64,000 nucleotides of DNA from Riptortus pedestris (GCA_019009955.1 CM032231.1:46050001-46114000), one strand, 5' to 3'. Shown: positions 1 to 18,339, counted from the first letter of the stretch. Notes: generated from the sequence alone by a model not told the origin. Made by a program: numbers and translations.

Positions 1-651
1 AACCAAACATTTTCACGTGTTTTTTCATTTCCTTATCCTAGAACATATATTGTGCACTTCTTGCTCAAAACAGACAGGCACATGCTGTTATGTTTCAGCC
101 ATGGGTCAGTACATTAATTGAGCATCTTATACTAAGTGATCGTCTTACCTATGGTACCTTTAAGATTGTTTCTATGCTTTGGGTCACAATTTCTAAAGTG
201 AGAATAAACTGTACAGGTGACAATTAGCCTCTTTTTTTAAGCCAATGGTAACCTCAATGTTATCTGAGACATCCTCTTTTATAGTCCTGACTTTTTCAAA
301 AATCCTTTCCAGTGTTTTCATTCTCAGCCTGATAAGCTTGTATGCATAAATTTCATAAGCTTACTGAAATATAATACTTGTCATATGAATGATAAAAATA
401 ATAACTGTCTATAAAAATTTCACTGCTATAGACCTTATGTTTTTCTTTTTAATTATAAATACAAAACTAAAAATGAACGCTATGGCATAACATCCCATGA
501 ACTCTCAGTCATAGCCACAGTTTAAAGCATACATGCAGTATTTATAACACTCCTCCACTAAATTTATTTTTGTGAAATATTACAGTACACTGTATTAATG
601 TATAAAATATATATTCAAGTACAATTTAGAATGTGACTTACAATAATATAT
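1..651. other. Unassigned AT-rich sequence, probably NDUFS2 intron
   Basis: No coding exon, RNA gene or recognisable repeat was seen. The first NDUFS2 exon in the window starts at 1587 in the middle of the protein, so this stretch is most simply part of the preceding intron. Confidence 0.5.
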
Positions 652-1253
652 TGTTACGTTTATTACAAAACCAGTAATATACGTTGTTTATTAGAGTTCT
701 TTTGGATTGCAAAATTAAACTCACACAAGGTTCACAATTTTTATCACTGCACAATTTATTTAACAATGCACCACACACTTGGTTAATTATTCTTAATTAC
801 TACTCACAGTATGCACTGATAGCTTCACTGTTCTTGTTATTACACAGTCCAATAATTCACTCACGATCTGTGAAGTTCACAAAAACACGGCACTGCACTG
901 TGCTTTACTTCGCAAAGTTAACAGCACTGCACTGTCTTAAACACGGCACTATATTGTTACTTACAGAGTCACGGCACAACACTGTTCTTCACATAAAAAC
1001 ACTTTACCGCACTGCAACTAAGTTGCACTGTAGCACTGATGATCACTTGAAGATAGCTGAGAACAAACTAACTGTCGGCCGAGATGTATGTTATTTATAC
1101 ATAAGCGGCAACATCATTGTCTTGACTCTTCGAGGTCTGGACTGGTAGGGACTAGGACGGTGCGACCATATGGCGGCACCCCTTTGATCTCCGTACTCCC
1201 CAAATACGTGACTATCTTTGTTTAATTTTTAATGTATTTCATTTTTTGCAACA
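652..1253 (-). mobile_element. Solo LTR of an LTR retrotransposon (602 bp)
   Basis: The block starts TGTTACG and ends GCAACA on the + strand, giving the TG...CA ends of an LTR. It is flanked by ATATAT on both sides (646-651 and 1254-1259), consistent with a target duplication, although the AT-rich site makes its exact length uncertain. Read on the minus strand it has a TATA box (1092-1099), a GC-richer upstream part, and an AATAAA (659-664) just before the end, as in a U3-R-U5 layout. No gag or pol lies next to it, so internal sequence was probably lost by LTR-LTR recombination. An open frame of 154 codons on the + strand inside it resembles no protein and is not called. The family (Bel/Pao or Ty3) cannot be told. 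Confidence 0.75.
1092..1099 (-). promoter_or_regulatory. TATA box of the solo LTR
   Basis: The minus strand reads TATAAATA here, roughly 150 bp inside the U3-side end of the LTR. With the AATAAA at 659-664 it suggests the promoter and poly(A) signals survive. If active it would transcribe leftward, antisense to NDUFS2, from within its intron. Confidence 0.5.
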
Positions 1254-1586
1254 ATATATTATACTATTCTTATCTCCAAGGTGTCTCATGGTCTCCCATT
1301 CATCATAAATATTCATAAAAATAATAGTAAGAAACAAAAGCGTATTACTTTATATTATCAGCCAGTAATGACAGCCTTTACCTGACAACATTAAAGTACT
1401 TAGCATTCAGAACTTTTGATTTAGATTGATTTTTTTTTTTTTAAAAGTAAAGGTAGGCAGAGTAATTACACTCTTATTTTTCATCACGCTTAAATTTAAT
1501 GACTGCTAAATTTAGGTTCAAGGGTTTGTCATTTTCATTTTATTATTATTTTTTCATTGTGATACCAAATTTTATGTTTTTAATAG

Positions 1587-8466
<6,880 letters not shown>

Positions 8467-8670
8467 CATTCTGAAGTTTTATTATTTTGAATTTTCATGC
8501 TTTCCTTATATATTTTTAGTCTAAAAATGAAAATACTTCTTGACTGAAATACAAGAATTTAGCCAATGTGAGTGAAAGAATCAAAAACATATCTTGTTAT
8601 CATTTAAGGTAATACTTATACTTACTGATTGTATTGTGATTAATTTTTGTTTTGTTCCTTTCTTCATATC

Positions 8671-8676
8671 AATAAA
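8671..8676 (+). terminator. Candidate poly(A) signal for NDUFS2
   Basis: AATAAA about 205 bp after the stop codon, the first canonical hexamer on this strand. Cleavage position not determinable. Confidence 0.4.
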
Positions 8677-9039
8677 GATAATTTGTTTATTGTTTGGCAA
8701 GATCTTTTACATAAATTTAGAAAGAGAACTCATTCTTCTCAAGAAAGTAACATATCTATTTAAATTTTCAACTTATAAAATAGCAAATGGTATTCCCTTA
8801 TCCTACCTTTTATTTCCCCCCTTAATGGTTATAAGTTGAAGAGGTCTCAGTTAATATAAAATTATAAGTACATTGAAACAAAAATACTTATTTAATTCAG
8901 TTATTAAGAATTTATGAGAAAGCCATTTGGATTGGGTTTATTTCTATAATTCTGTATTGAACTAACTCGGCAATAAATTGAACAGATTTCCATGAAATAA
9001 GGGGGTTCTAAAAGATATTTTGTGAAGAAATACATTATA

Positions 9040-9623
9040 CAGGGTCCGGCAGTCAAACCTGACGGTTTTTGAAATGGGATAAATCAATAAGTTGTTGAGA
9101 TATTTTAATAATTTTTTTTTTATTGTAAAGAGGAGAATTGGAAATTTAACATTCATAATAAAAAAACACAAAAATAACTTATATAGCAAAAACTATGTCA
9201 CTTAAATGTTGACCACCATTTTCTCTACACTCTACAAGTCTCTTGGAGAAGTTAGTCATGACTCTGTCCAATGTTTGACGAGGGATCTCAAGAATTTCTC
9301 GCCGAATGTTCTCCTTCAGTTGGTTCACATTATTTGGTTTGTCAACATAAACTTTTCCCTTGAGGTACCCCGCTCAAGGTGAACAAAATGGCGCCCATCC
9401 CCACCCGCCCAGACGTCCCCACCACTACCTATACCCACTCAAAAACCGTCAGGTTTGACTGCCGGACCCTGTTTTTGCTATATAAGTTATTTTTGTGTTT
9501 TTTTATTATGAATGTTAAATTTCCAATTCTCCTCTTTACAATAAAAAAAAATTATTAAAATATCTCAACAACTTTTTGATTTATCCCATTTCAAAAACCG
9601 TCAGGTTTGACTGCCGGACCCTG
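9040..9623. mobile_element. Non-autonomous mariner/IS630-type element with long foldback arms
   Basis: Ends are CAGGGTCCGGCAGTCAAACC and its inverse, flanked by TA on both sides (9038-9039 and 9624-9625), the target duplication of Tc1/mariner elements. The arms form an inverted repeat of about 150 bp (9040-9190 against 9473-9623), nearly identical. Between them are the last 63 codons of a transposase on the minus strand (9179-9370), a GC-rich stretch, and a third copy of the terminus ending at 9471. The right arm looks like an inverted duplicate of the transposase 3' end placed outside the true second end at 9471. The element cannot encode its own transposase. Confidence 0.88.
9179..9370 (-). 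pseudogene. C-terminal remnant of a mariner-type transposase
   Basis: Minus-strand codons read GYLKGKVYVD, then LKENIRREI, RVMTNFSKRLVECRENGGQH and a stop right after FAI. This is the conserved C-terminal tail of insect IS630/Tc1/mariner transposases. The catalytic DDE/D core is absent, deleted at about 9370. Confidence 0.8.
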
Positions 9624-10068
9624 TATATAGAGGAAACAATATATGTCTGAAGTATTTTGAGAAAAGTCTCTTTCAACCAAAAAAGATTTGTCTGAAAAAG
9701 GCTTAGGCCCGCTATTAAAACAAAAATGTGCCAGTTACACTTAGGAAAAAATTTTAAAGGGTTAAATATCAAAGAAATTATTGGAAATGCTGAGGTGACA
9801 TGCTATTCTCCGATTGTTCTGTAATGTCACCTGAATACGACACAGAATGTATACCCTCACACTGTAGCAGACCTTGGCTCTTCACGTGCTGTTGAGTCCA
9901 AGATTTTCATACTGTTAAATATTTGTTGTAAAAATTGCTTGTTTCATTTGAAAAATTAAAATTTTGCTTTTGTAATTGAATTTTCTTTCTGTAGCATGAC
10001 ATAAGTTGAAAGTAAACAATTTTAAAGAGGTGAATGGGTCAAATTAAAGTTTCTGTTTCAGTAGAGTC

Positions 10069-10074
10069 TTTATT
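10069..10074 (-). terminator. Candidate poly(A) signal for the HSD17B2-like gene
   Basis: AATAAA on the minus strand, 65 bp past the stop codon of the dehydrogenase. Confidence 0.5.
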
Positions 10075-10138
10075 ATCTTAAATCTAGTTTTTAGGCATGT
10101 TTGCAGATTATAAATGCAGAACACATTATTATTCAATA

Positions 10139-13100
10139 TCACTTGTATTTTGGGAGATTAATAAATGAAAGTATAATTCGTCTTCTTATACCCCAAAAAG
10201 GTCTGACAAAGCTTAAGAGGCCATAGTAAAAAGAATATCTCCAAGGAGAGTTAACATAATTTAATTTTGGTGAATATGAAAATAATGCAGATTTAAGAAC
10301 TGAAAAAAGTGCAGGATCCTTTATCGGTTCTGGTTTTGAAACTAATGACATGTAATTCATAACTGGATTAAAATATTCACTGGACACTTTCTTGAGTTCT
10401 GGACTCATATTTTTCCACATAGCTTCTTTATTTTGATTATGGACTTTTAGTATTCCACTTTCCCTTGCATAGGAACCTGTGAAAGAAAAGAAGAAAAAAA
10501 GGTGTAAAATTATATTAAATGACAAGGGTTTTGAAATTTGATTAGTTTTGCAGATGTGAATCATAACATGACTTTTGATTTTATACAATAAGCACTGTCA
10601 ATCTTTTTATTTGTTAAAATAGTATTAGAGATTACATAATATTAGCCATGTATTAATGACTAAAATGTAACTAACTATTCAAAATATTTGATGCATTATT
10701 GTGGAGGGGGACTGATTCTAGTACGTGAACAGTAGCTCTTCAAATTATAGATATATTTCATATTTAAACCAATTTTTCAATCCAAGTTTTAATGTCAGAG
10801 ATATTTCAAATTTTTAATTTTATCTTTTTAATCCAAATGTCAGCCAATAAAGAATTTTGATCTTAATTTTTTTTAAGAAACCCTTAAATAACAAGTCTAT
10901 GTATGCATGTTTAAATTTGAATAAACCTCATTTTTGGTATCCCTAGTTAAGATAAGAACAACCTCAACAGCTGATTTTTCTTTTAAAAAATCCGCTATAA
11001 AATGATCATAATAATTAAAAAAGAAATAAATAAAAATTTATAAATGAATAAGTTTAAAAATGTTATTAACATTAACTTTGTGCTACTATGGCTAATTGAG
11101 ATGGGTTACCTATAGGTTACCACCCTTTCCTTGCCAGGACCGGACTAAGGATTTTATTGAATGAGCTTGAACACCTTAACTCACATGGCTAACTGGGGCC
11201 ACAGAAAATTTAATAAAAAAAGTAATATATTATGAAAATATAGAAATTATCATTTTTAAGTAATTAGCAAAAATAACTAAAAAAGAACAAAAGTAAATCA
11301 ATAAAAAAATAATAATGGCTTAACTCTTATTCTTCACAAGATGTTCAATCTTTCTGGGAAGTTTAATAGGTTCTAATTTTTTTACTTGTTTGAAACACCA
11401 CCATCTTGCATTTAAAATATCATAAACAATTTTAAGTTTTGTTACATATTTTCATTATTAACTTTTTAAGCAATTTTATGGTTCTTTTGTTAATAGTCCT
11501 ATGCTTCTCCCAAACCAGTAAAATTTCCATTTTCACATTGTAAGACTTCACTTCAAAACATAAGATAATGCCTACATATTGTTTTATATATTAATGGCCT
11601 TTACTATTTGAAGACGAGTTTGAAATTCAATGGTTTTATGAGGTATAAGGGAATCTGGTACATTTTTCATTTATATTCGCTTGAATATTATAATTTTTTG
11701 GCTCATGCTGTACTCATTCAAAACAGAATTCCTGATTTATTGTGACATCGTCATGTATCTGATATTTTTGTTTTTACAGATATAATTAATTAGCACAAAA
11801 TTGTAATTTTATATAATGAAGTACCTGGGTGAAGTGTGATAACAGGCACATTAAATTTATACATTTCAAGAGCTAAGGCAGAAGACCATGCTTCGATTGC
11901 AGTCTTTGTTGCTGAGTAGACACTCAGGCAAGGGAGCGGAACTGCTGCACAATGAGAGCTCACATTCACTAATCTTCCTATTCCAAAGAAAAATACATGC
12001 ATATATAAAATTTATATTAAGATTTTACATTTATTTTGACTTATATTTTGTTGCATTTCTAAATTTGAGTCCAAAATGTCTTATTACTAAAGGAGTTAAG
12101 TTATTTTGCTGGTGTACTAAAATGAAAACGTTTTTTCAAGTTTTCAAAAATGATAGTCTGTGAAGTGTGTAAACATTAATATACTCACAGGCACACTCCT
12201 ACGGACATACACACACCCATGTATGCATGCACACATTTAAACAATATATACTGTACTGTTATTTCATAAAAAAAAAAAATGTATGAATAAGACTACATGC
12301 AAAAACTTTTATTATATTTAAATAACAAGTACATCTTTGAATTTCTATCTATGATTTGTTTTGAACCTGTTGCTCATAAGTGTTGTTGATGAACTAGAAT
12401 ATAATTATTTTCTATATGTTCAAAACTGTACAATTTTTAAATGTTATAACTATACATATTTAAAATTATAATAGTAAAATTCAATAAAAAAATGTCGATT
12501 TCTCACATGACAGATTCTTATAATGGACCAGATATAGAATAATGGTAACCGGCTAATAAGATGATTTTGGGGAAAAATAATTTCAAATTAGACATAATCT
12601 TTCCCTTCCTTCAATCAATCTTGCTAAATAGCAACTAAAAGTTCACATTTCTCCTTTGAGTTAATTTCTAATAGAACAATGATTAAATAACTTTATTATT
12701 ATATAATATATTTAAAGTTATGCAATAATGCTAATAAAATAACTAGGAAATAGGTAGGTACCTTTGAAACGTCTAAGTAAAGGACTGAAAGCTTTTGCAA
12801 CTCTCATGTATCCAAGAAGATTTACATTTATTTGCTCCATTATTTGCTCATCTGTCTGCCATTCAAATTCTCCAAATACCATTATTCCAGCATTATTTAT
12901 CACTGCTGTCAATTCTAAAAGTAAGCATGATATAATTAAATTGGTCAAAGATATTTTCAGATTTATAAAATCTATAACTAATTGAGGCTATCAGGGGTGC
13001 ATTGACAAGACATTTAACACCACCATTTTTATTTCGGTTGAAGCTAAGGACTTAATTACTAAGATCATTAAAAAAAAGTTTAAACCCCACAATTCTCAAA

Positions 13101-14798
13101 AGGCCTTTTTAAGCCGAAAATTATGGGCAGTGAATAATAAAAATCTTATTAATGACAACTATTTTACTGTTCATTTAATATCAAATAAATCTATACAGCA
13201 TATATTAAGAGCAAATTAGTTATACTGAAATGAAAGAGGGTTCACATGAAAACGTATCAAGTAGTGGGTTGGTTCCACCAGTATATAATCAAATGGGCCA
13301 TTAGTCACTCATCATTACTGACACTGATCATTGGTAGATGAGGCAAGTGCTTTTGATTCGATGGCACCATCCACATGCCAGTTATAAGTTGTACTGAGTA
13401 GTTTCTTGAATATTCCTGTATTTATGCATTCCATTGGTCAATTATTAGATGGTTGCACTCAATCTGAAAAATCTGTTAATCTCACGCCATAGTTGTTAGT
13501 GGTAAGCATTTTAAAACAGCTAATTGCCAGTTTAACTATCTATCAGTCTACTAGTATGGTTAAATTATAAACACAGAGGTGAGACCCTTTTTGCTTCAGA
13601 CTACATGACTGTCAATGGGGATTGATGATGGAGCTCGTTCTTTGAAAATGTACTTTGAATAATAAATATTTGTGTAAGACAATTTATCTAATCAATTGGT
13701 TCCTCTACAGCCCAGCATAGCATCTCATGAGGAATTAGCCAATGCCAACCTATTGGATTATGACCAGGTTTACTCTCCCATTTCGTAGCTATTGTATGTC
13801 ATACAGTAACATTCTGTAGGAACTTTAGCAGAACACCATATAGAATAGAGAGGTGACCCATCAGTAAGATACTAAAAAAAAAACCCTTACCAGTAATAGT
13901 CTAGAATAAAATTGTCACTAGTTTACTTTAAAGTCTACTCCAAGAGCCACCATGGAACCAAGGATTTTATTTTTATTCTGAGTTTATCAATAAAGAAATT
14001 CATATTGCCAAAACTAAAATCGAACCCATAACTCGGGGTTTAGGAAGAGTTTGGGTCTTCAATATTACTTTCTCCATTTAAAAGAATGGATTCATTGATT
14101 TAAATGTTATGCTTCAATGGTACAACTTATTGATGGCTAATTTGGTCCTTTTCTAAGTATTTATGCAATGCATCATACATAAGAAATCATTTATAAAAAA
14201 CATGCCAAAATAAAATAGTAAACAAAATTTAAAAGTAATCCAATTAATGTGAGGTGGGTCGGCCAATCCATGATTTACAGAATACATTCCCTTCTAGCCA
14301 GGGTAAGTTTACTGTTAAGGTGTAGGAAATAATAAAAATAAAGGCTCCCTAACCATATCAGTAGCATAAAATATTCATAAAGCATAGGCGCTAAATGAGT
14401 CATTCATAACGCAAGAAAAACATTAATTTATAAAAATAAAGAACGAAAATAAATTGAATTTTACCTAAATTGCTTGCGTGAATTTTCGTCTCGATACTTT
14501 GTACACACTTTATTACCCTATTATTATCTGTGACATCAACTTGTAAAACAATAATTTCACCCTTTCCTTTGAAGCTACTCAAATCCTTAGATCCGTCACT
14601 GTTTTCGTCAAGAACTCCAGCAAAGACGATGCAGCCTAAAGAAGCTAAATATTTGGCGAAGGCCAGCCCTATCCCCGAATCACATCCTGTTATGAAAATA
14701 GTTTCTTTTTGTACTTTGACTTTTCTTTGAAAAGGAATAGTAAGAATTCTGTAGTACATCTTAAAGAACACTGATAAAATAAGTGAGGCGGCTCTCAT
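10139..14798 (-). CDS. Short-chain dehydrogenase/reductase, estradiol 17-beta-dehydrogenase 2-like (SDR9C type)
   Basis: Predicted NAD(P)-dependent oxidoreductase of the family containing HSD17B2, retinol dehydrogenases and BDH1, probably membrane-anchored. Four exons on the minus strand, 14798-14465, 12914-12762, 11977-11825 and 10476-10139, splice in frame to 325 aa. An N-terminal hydrophobic stretch (about residues 5-22) fits an ER or mitochondrial anchor. The cofactor motif TGCDSGIG is at 37-44, FAGVLDEN follows, NNAG is at 118-121, catalytic Ser170 lies in NVSS, and the YSATK active site is Tyr183-Lys187. The GCDSG variant and FAGVL block point to the SDR9C group. The C-terminal part (KSALFSYSPKLNY..PWRYSFYY) matches the substrate-binding region of that group. 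The introns (10477-11824, 11978-12761, 12915-14464) carry only SINE pieces and unrecognised AT-rich sequence. The physiological substrate cannot be read from sequence. Confidence 0.93.
11062..11198 (-). repeat. SINE family 1 copy
   Basis: Read on the plus strand: GTGCTACTATGGCTAATTGA, GATGGGTTACCTATAGGTTA, CCACCC, TTGCCAGGACCGGACTAAGG and ATTTTATTGAATGAG, the reverse complement of the SINE 3' half. It lies in intron 3 of the dehydrogenase. Confidence 0.75.
13945..14060 (-). repeat. Degenerate SINE family 1 copy
   Basis: AAGGATTTTATTT, TATCAATAAAGAAATTC and AAAATCGAACCCATAACTC correspond in order to the reverse complement of the SINE body and B box. It lies in intron 1 of the dehydrogenase. 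Confidence 0.5.
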
Positions 14799-15128
14799 AT
14801 ATGCTACTTTGAATACACTTTAAAATTTAAAATAGGTTTAAATATTAAAACGTCTGGCATCCCCTTACTGTTTTACTCAGGACGAACTGACTACTAAACT
14901 AATCCTTTCCATTGCCTTTGGCAATATTGTGGTTTTACGTAATCCCATTGAGATTGTCAACAAAAACAGCTAATGCTAGTCTCTTTTATAACAAACTGGG
15001 TTTCTGAATCTATTTAATTATCTTATATATTTTAGTTCATAACGAATTTACAATATATATATATCCATTTATTACTAGTCGGGAACGTGTTATCTACAGG
15101 TCATAGCCAGGATGAGACTCAGGTTATT

Positions 15129-15958
15129 AGCAGATTTACCTTAAGGGAAATCAGCTATTGCGGTTGTACTTATGACGTGATTTTCAAAACATTTCCTCAA
15201 ATGTCCAGTGATCCTACTCAGATGACAAAAATGAGGTTCGTTCAAACGCTCCAGAGGTCGCATTTTTCGACCTCGATATTTAATCGTTTTATGTAAAAAG
15301 TAAGATCAAGTTCGTTAATGGCTGAAATCGGAACAGTGGGAAAGGTTTTTTTCAAAAATTCGAAACATCTCCCTTACTATACGTCGGATCGAAAAAATGC
15401 ATAGAACCAATCTTATTGCAAATTAAGAGTAATACAAATATTGTTATATCCATTTATTCTCTATCTTGAATGCTAACCCAGATATTTGCATTTTTCAGTT
15501 TTCAAACTTCAGCAAACCCCCACTTCTACTCAAGTTAAATTTACAATACTATGTTATATAATAAACCACATTATTCGAAGCTTAAATGCCAAATATTATT
15601 TTATAGAGACCTTTATTATATAAGATACATGCATATATGTTCTGGTGACCCCCCCCCGTCTAAAATTCTAAAATTTGATTGAGATAAATATTATTCTGAT
15701 TCATTATAAATTACTAGATTTAGTAAATAGTTTCCAATAAAATTAAAAAGTCATATTCTGATATATTTCAATAATTGTTTTTCTTTCCGGTGAGAAGTTG
15801 GCAGACCTGTTTGTTTACGTTTCAGGCGCTTCCATCGCAAGTTTAGTATCGTTTGAATTTATTCACTTAATATTGGTACTAATGTGTTACCATTATGTAG
15901 ATTTATCTATTGCTAAACTTCACGAGGGAAATCTGCTTAGTTTATGCAACCCCTATGA
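15129..15958 (-). repeat. Family R repeat, long form, inverted
   Basis: Reads as the reverse complement of family R: palindromic end module (15129-15175), the GTACGACCTCA-type block, body blocks (TTTTATGTAAAAAG, ACGTCGGATCGAAAAAATGC, CAATCTTATTGCAAATTAA, TTATTCTCTATCTTGAATGC), the long-form insert up to about 15900, and the 5' module ending near 15958 (AACTTCACGAGGGAAATCTG). The (AT)n tract is almost absent. It is head-to-head with the copy starting at 16057. Confidence 0.85.
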
Positions 15959-16056
15959 ATAAGTGAATTCGTCTCAAAATAAACTCCTATTACCTAAGTG
16001 GGAATCAGGCCCATAATCAGGGTTCACCAAGCGTATTACATACATGCCTATACAAA

Positions 16057-16335
16057 AAGTCCGCCAACGCAGGGGCTGCGTAAACTAAGCGCATTTCCTC
16101 CGGGAAGGTTTACAACAGATAAATCTACTGTGAATGTTAAGAGAACAAATACTAACGGTAATAAGAAATCATTCAGTCAATTCACAAGTTAATTATATCC
16201 ACAACGGAAAGCATCGGAATTAAAATCAAACAAGGCGTTGAATAGATAGAATCTAGACCGGAAAGAAGAGCAATTAATGAAATATATCTGAATATAACAT
16301 ATTAATTTTATTGCAAACTATTTACGGTACTTGTG
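16057..16335 (+). repeat. Family R repeat, 5' part
   Basis: Starts AAAAAGTCCGCCAACGCAGG and keeps GGGGCTGCGTAAACTAAG, then long-form sequence (ACCGGAAAGAAGAG, AAATATATCTGAATATAACA) until it breaks off close to the Merlin-like element. Its divergence at the start (GTCCGCCAACG) marks an older copy. Confidence 0.75.
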
Positions 16336-16368
16336 TATTATATCCACCACATTTTAGTTCCACTAGCT

Positions 16369-17058
16369 CCACGCTAGAGTGTGGTACTGTTTTAAGCAAG
16401 GTACGTATAAGTTTTAAGTAGTACGATTCCTTGCCCGCAAGGGAGGTTATACATACCTTATAACCTTCTACGGAATTATAATGATAAATAAAAGAAAACA
16501 CAATTTTTAAAAATAAAACATTTTATTCACATTTAGGCGGGAAATGTGTGGAAATACTGTTCTTCATATCTAAGAGACACAACTCCCTCATGCAACTGTT
16601 CCAATCAATAGCAGTCTTATTGGAAATTTTGAGTTGTTTTTTGCAAAAATTGACAGATGTCAATTCTTCACACCAGCAGTAAATGAACTTCAATGCATTA
16701 CAAAATGGAATTTTACTTCCTTCGAACCAAGTGCCAATCCCAACGCCGACTTGCTCACCACACTTTTTTACATTACACTTCCAAAAAAAGACTTTTTTTT
16801 TCCCCACTATAAAGTTTCATACAATGTGATTTAGAACACTTTCTTCTGATAGCCCAAATATTCCTTTCCTGTAAATATTTAACAGCGTCTTCTTCAGTCG
16901 TTGGCAAATCCCAAAGAGGCATTTTTTAAGGACTAAGAAACACTAAACAGCACAATAAACAGCAAACGCAAATAAACAGCAAATGCAACTATGACACAAG
17001 ATAACCTCATTAGCCTGAGAGACCTAGTGTCGCACTTCAGTAGCGCATTCTAGCGTGG
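16369..17058 (-). mobile_element. Merlin-like DNA transposon, internally reduced
   Basis: Candidate terminal inverted repeats are CCACGCTAGAGTGTGGTACT at 16369-16388 and its inverse at 17039-17058 with 3 mismatches in 20. Between them a minus-strand frame (16925-16523) encodes part of an ISXO2/IS1016-type transposase. No convincing 8-9 bp target duplication was found, so the exact borders are provisional. Confidence 0.55.
16523..16925 (-). pseudogene. Merlin (IS1016/ISXO2-like) transposase, N-terminal part, frameshifted
   Basis: From the minus-strand ATG at about 16925 the frame reads MPLWDLPTTEEDAVKYLQER, breaks at a homopolymer of nine A near 16800, and continues as FFWKCNVKKCG, GIGTWFEGSKIPFC, LKFIYCWCEELTS and NKTAIDWNSCMRELC to a stop at 16523. 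The CxxxxC zinc-binding pair followed by 'WFEGSKIPF..L.FIY.W' and '.DW...MRE.C' is characteristic of the N-terminal half of Merlin transposases. The catalytic half is missing, so the copy is inactive. Confidence 0.7.
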
Positions 17059-17442
17059 TCTATATTTAAAATATTACTTGGAATTTTTTCATATTTTTTC
17101 TGGAATCCTCATACTATAATTAATATTACTGTAAATTTTTATAAAAATTGGCTGAAAAATAAATGAAATACAAATTATTTTCAGTCTTAGAGCAGAATCG
17201 TCAGAATTTGAAAACTACCAAACTTTCAAAATTTCGATTGGCTGTAAAATGAAAACTAAACTAGATTGAGAAGAAAAAAATGATGTGGATACTTTTCTAT
17301 ATTAAAGGACTAAACTCACCAAATTTCATCAAAATCCGTGTCGGTGGGTGTCAAAATGTCATTTTTTTGGTTGAATTGACATGGAATGACCCGTTACTCA
17401 ATGAACTGTTAGTTATTAATGTTACATTGGCGACTAGGTAAA

Positions 17443-18300
17443 ATGCCGAAGAAGAAACAGAATATTGTATCAGTCGACTCGTCTACTCAGGGGAAAGAAG
17501 AAGCCGCGAGTATGAATCTCATAACGGAGAGAATGTCAAGGTTTGTATTTAAAGAGTATACAAAGGACGTGTTATGGGAGGATTACATCCGGCACTTCGA
17601 GTTGACGGCTCGAGTGAAAGGGCTTGGTGGGAATAACGAAGTGGAGGACGCGGCACGCAGGGACCTCCTCCTGGCCAGCATCGGCGCCGAGCACCTTAGG
17701 GCGTTGTCAGACCGACTGGGACACGTGCAGCTACGAACAAGAGAAGGCGGCAGCTAATAGGCTATTCAGGCCCACCGAGACAATCTTTGCTCTCCGGTTC
17801 GACTTCAAGAAGGCTGTCAGGACTGATGGCGAGTCTTTTATCCTTTTTTATAATAGATTAAAGTCTCTGGCCCGCAAATGTAATAATGGCCCTGGTTTAG
17901 ATGAAAGGTTGAGGGATCGGTTTGCTGTGGGCATCCGATGCTCTGAATTTGAGATCGAGGTACGACAAAGATGGCCAGATGGGACTGATCGTGCTGGAGT
18001 ACCTGTAAAATTGGAGCAGCTGTTGGAACGAGCTAGGGGGGAGGCGTTTAAGAACCCTAGCACCTCGGAAGGAGATGTTCTACAGTTGGCCCAGAAGACA
18101 TCTCCTAAATTCTGCCTGAGATGTGGGAGGCAGAGTGGTCATGGCCAGTCTTCTTGTCCAACTGCTTCAGCTGACTGCAGGAGTTGTTCAAAGCGGGGTC
18201 ATTATGCTCGAATGTGTCCAGAACGGAGGAATCGAGGTCGTTCCAAGAGAGTCCGCTCTGTAGAATTGGAGAATACCACAGCCGCCCGGGACGATGAGGG
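17443..18300 (+). pseudogene. gag of the Ty3/gypsy element (frameshifted)
   Basis: The frame opens at the ATG at 17443 (MPKKKQN), shows a retroviral-type Gag helix region (FVFKEYTKDVLWEDYIRHF, later FYNRLKSLARKC and LDERLRDRFAVGI), and is interrupted by a frameshift near 17710. Two zinc knuckles follow: C-x2-C-x5-H-x4-C (CLRCGRQSGHGQSSC) and C-x2-C-x4-H-x4-C (CRSCSKRGHYARMC), with a basic tail RRNRGRSKR. These bind the element's RNA in capsids. Gag and Pol appear to share one frame here. Confidence 0.85.
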
Positions 18301-18339
18301 TCATACAGCTGAAGTAAGACCAGTTAGGAGTAAAGTCCC

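Noticed and set aside
684..1148. 154-codon open frame on the + strand
   Set aside because: It lies wholly inside the solo LTR, antisense to its promoter signals, with no domain-like pattern.
8594..8839. 81-codon hydrophobic open frame after NDUFS2
   Set aside because: AT-rich chance frame overlapping the probable 3' UTR, no homology.
14240..14320. Another SINE family 1 fragment (CTTCTAGCCAGGGTAAG)
   Set aside because: Similarity is limited to about 20 bp plus scattered matches; too weak.
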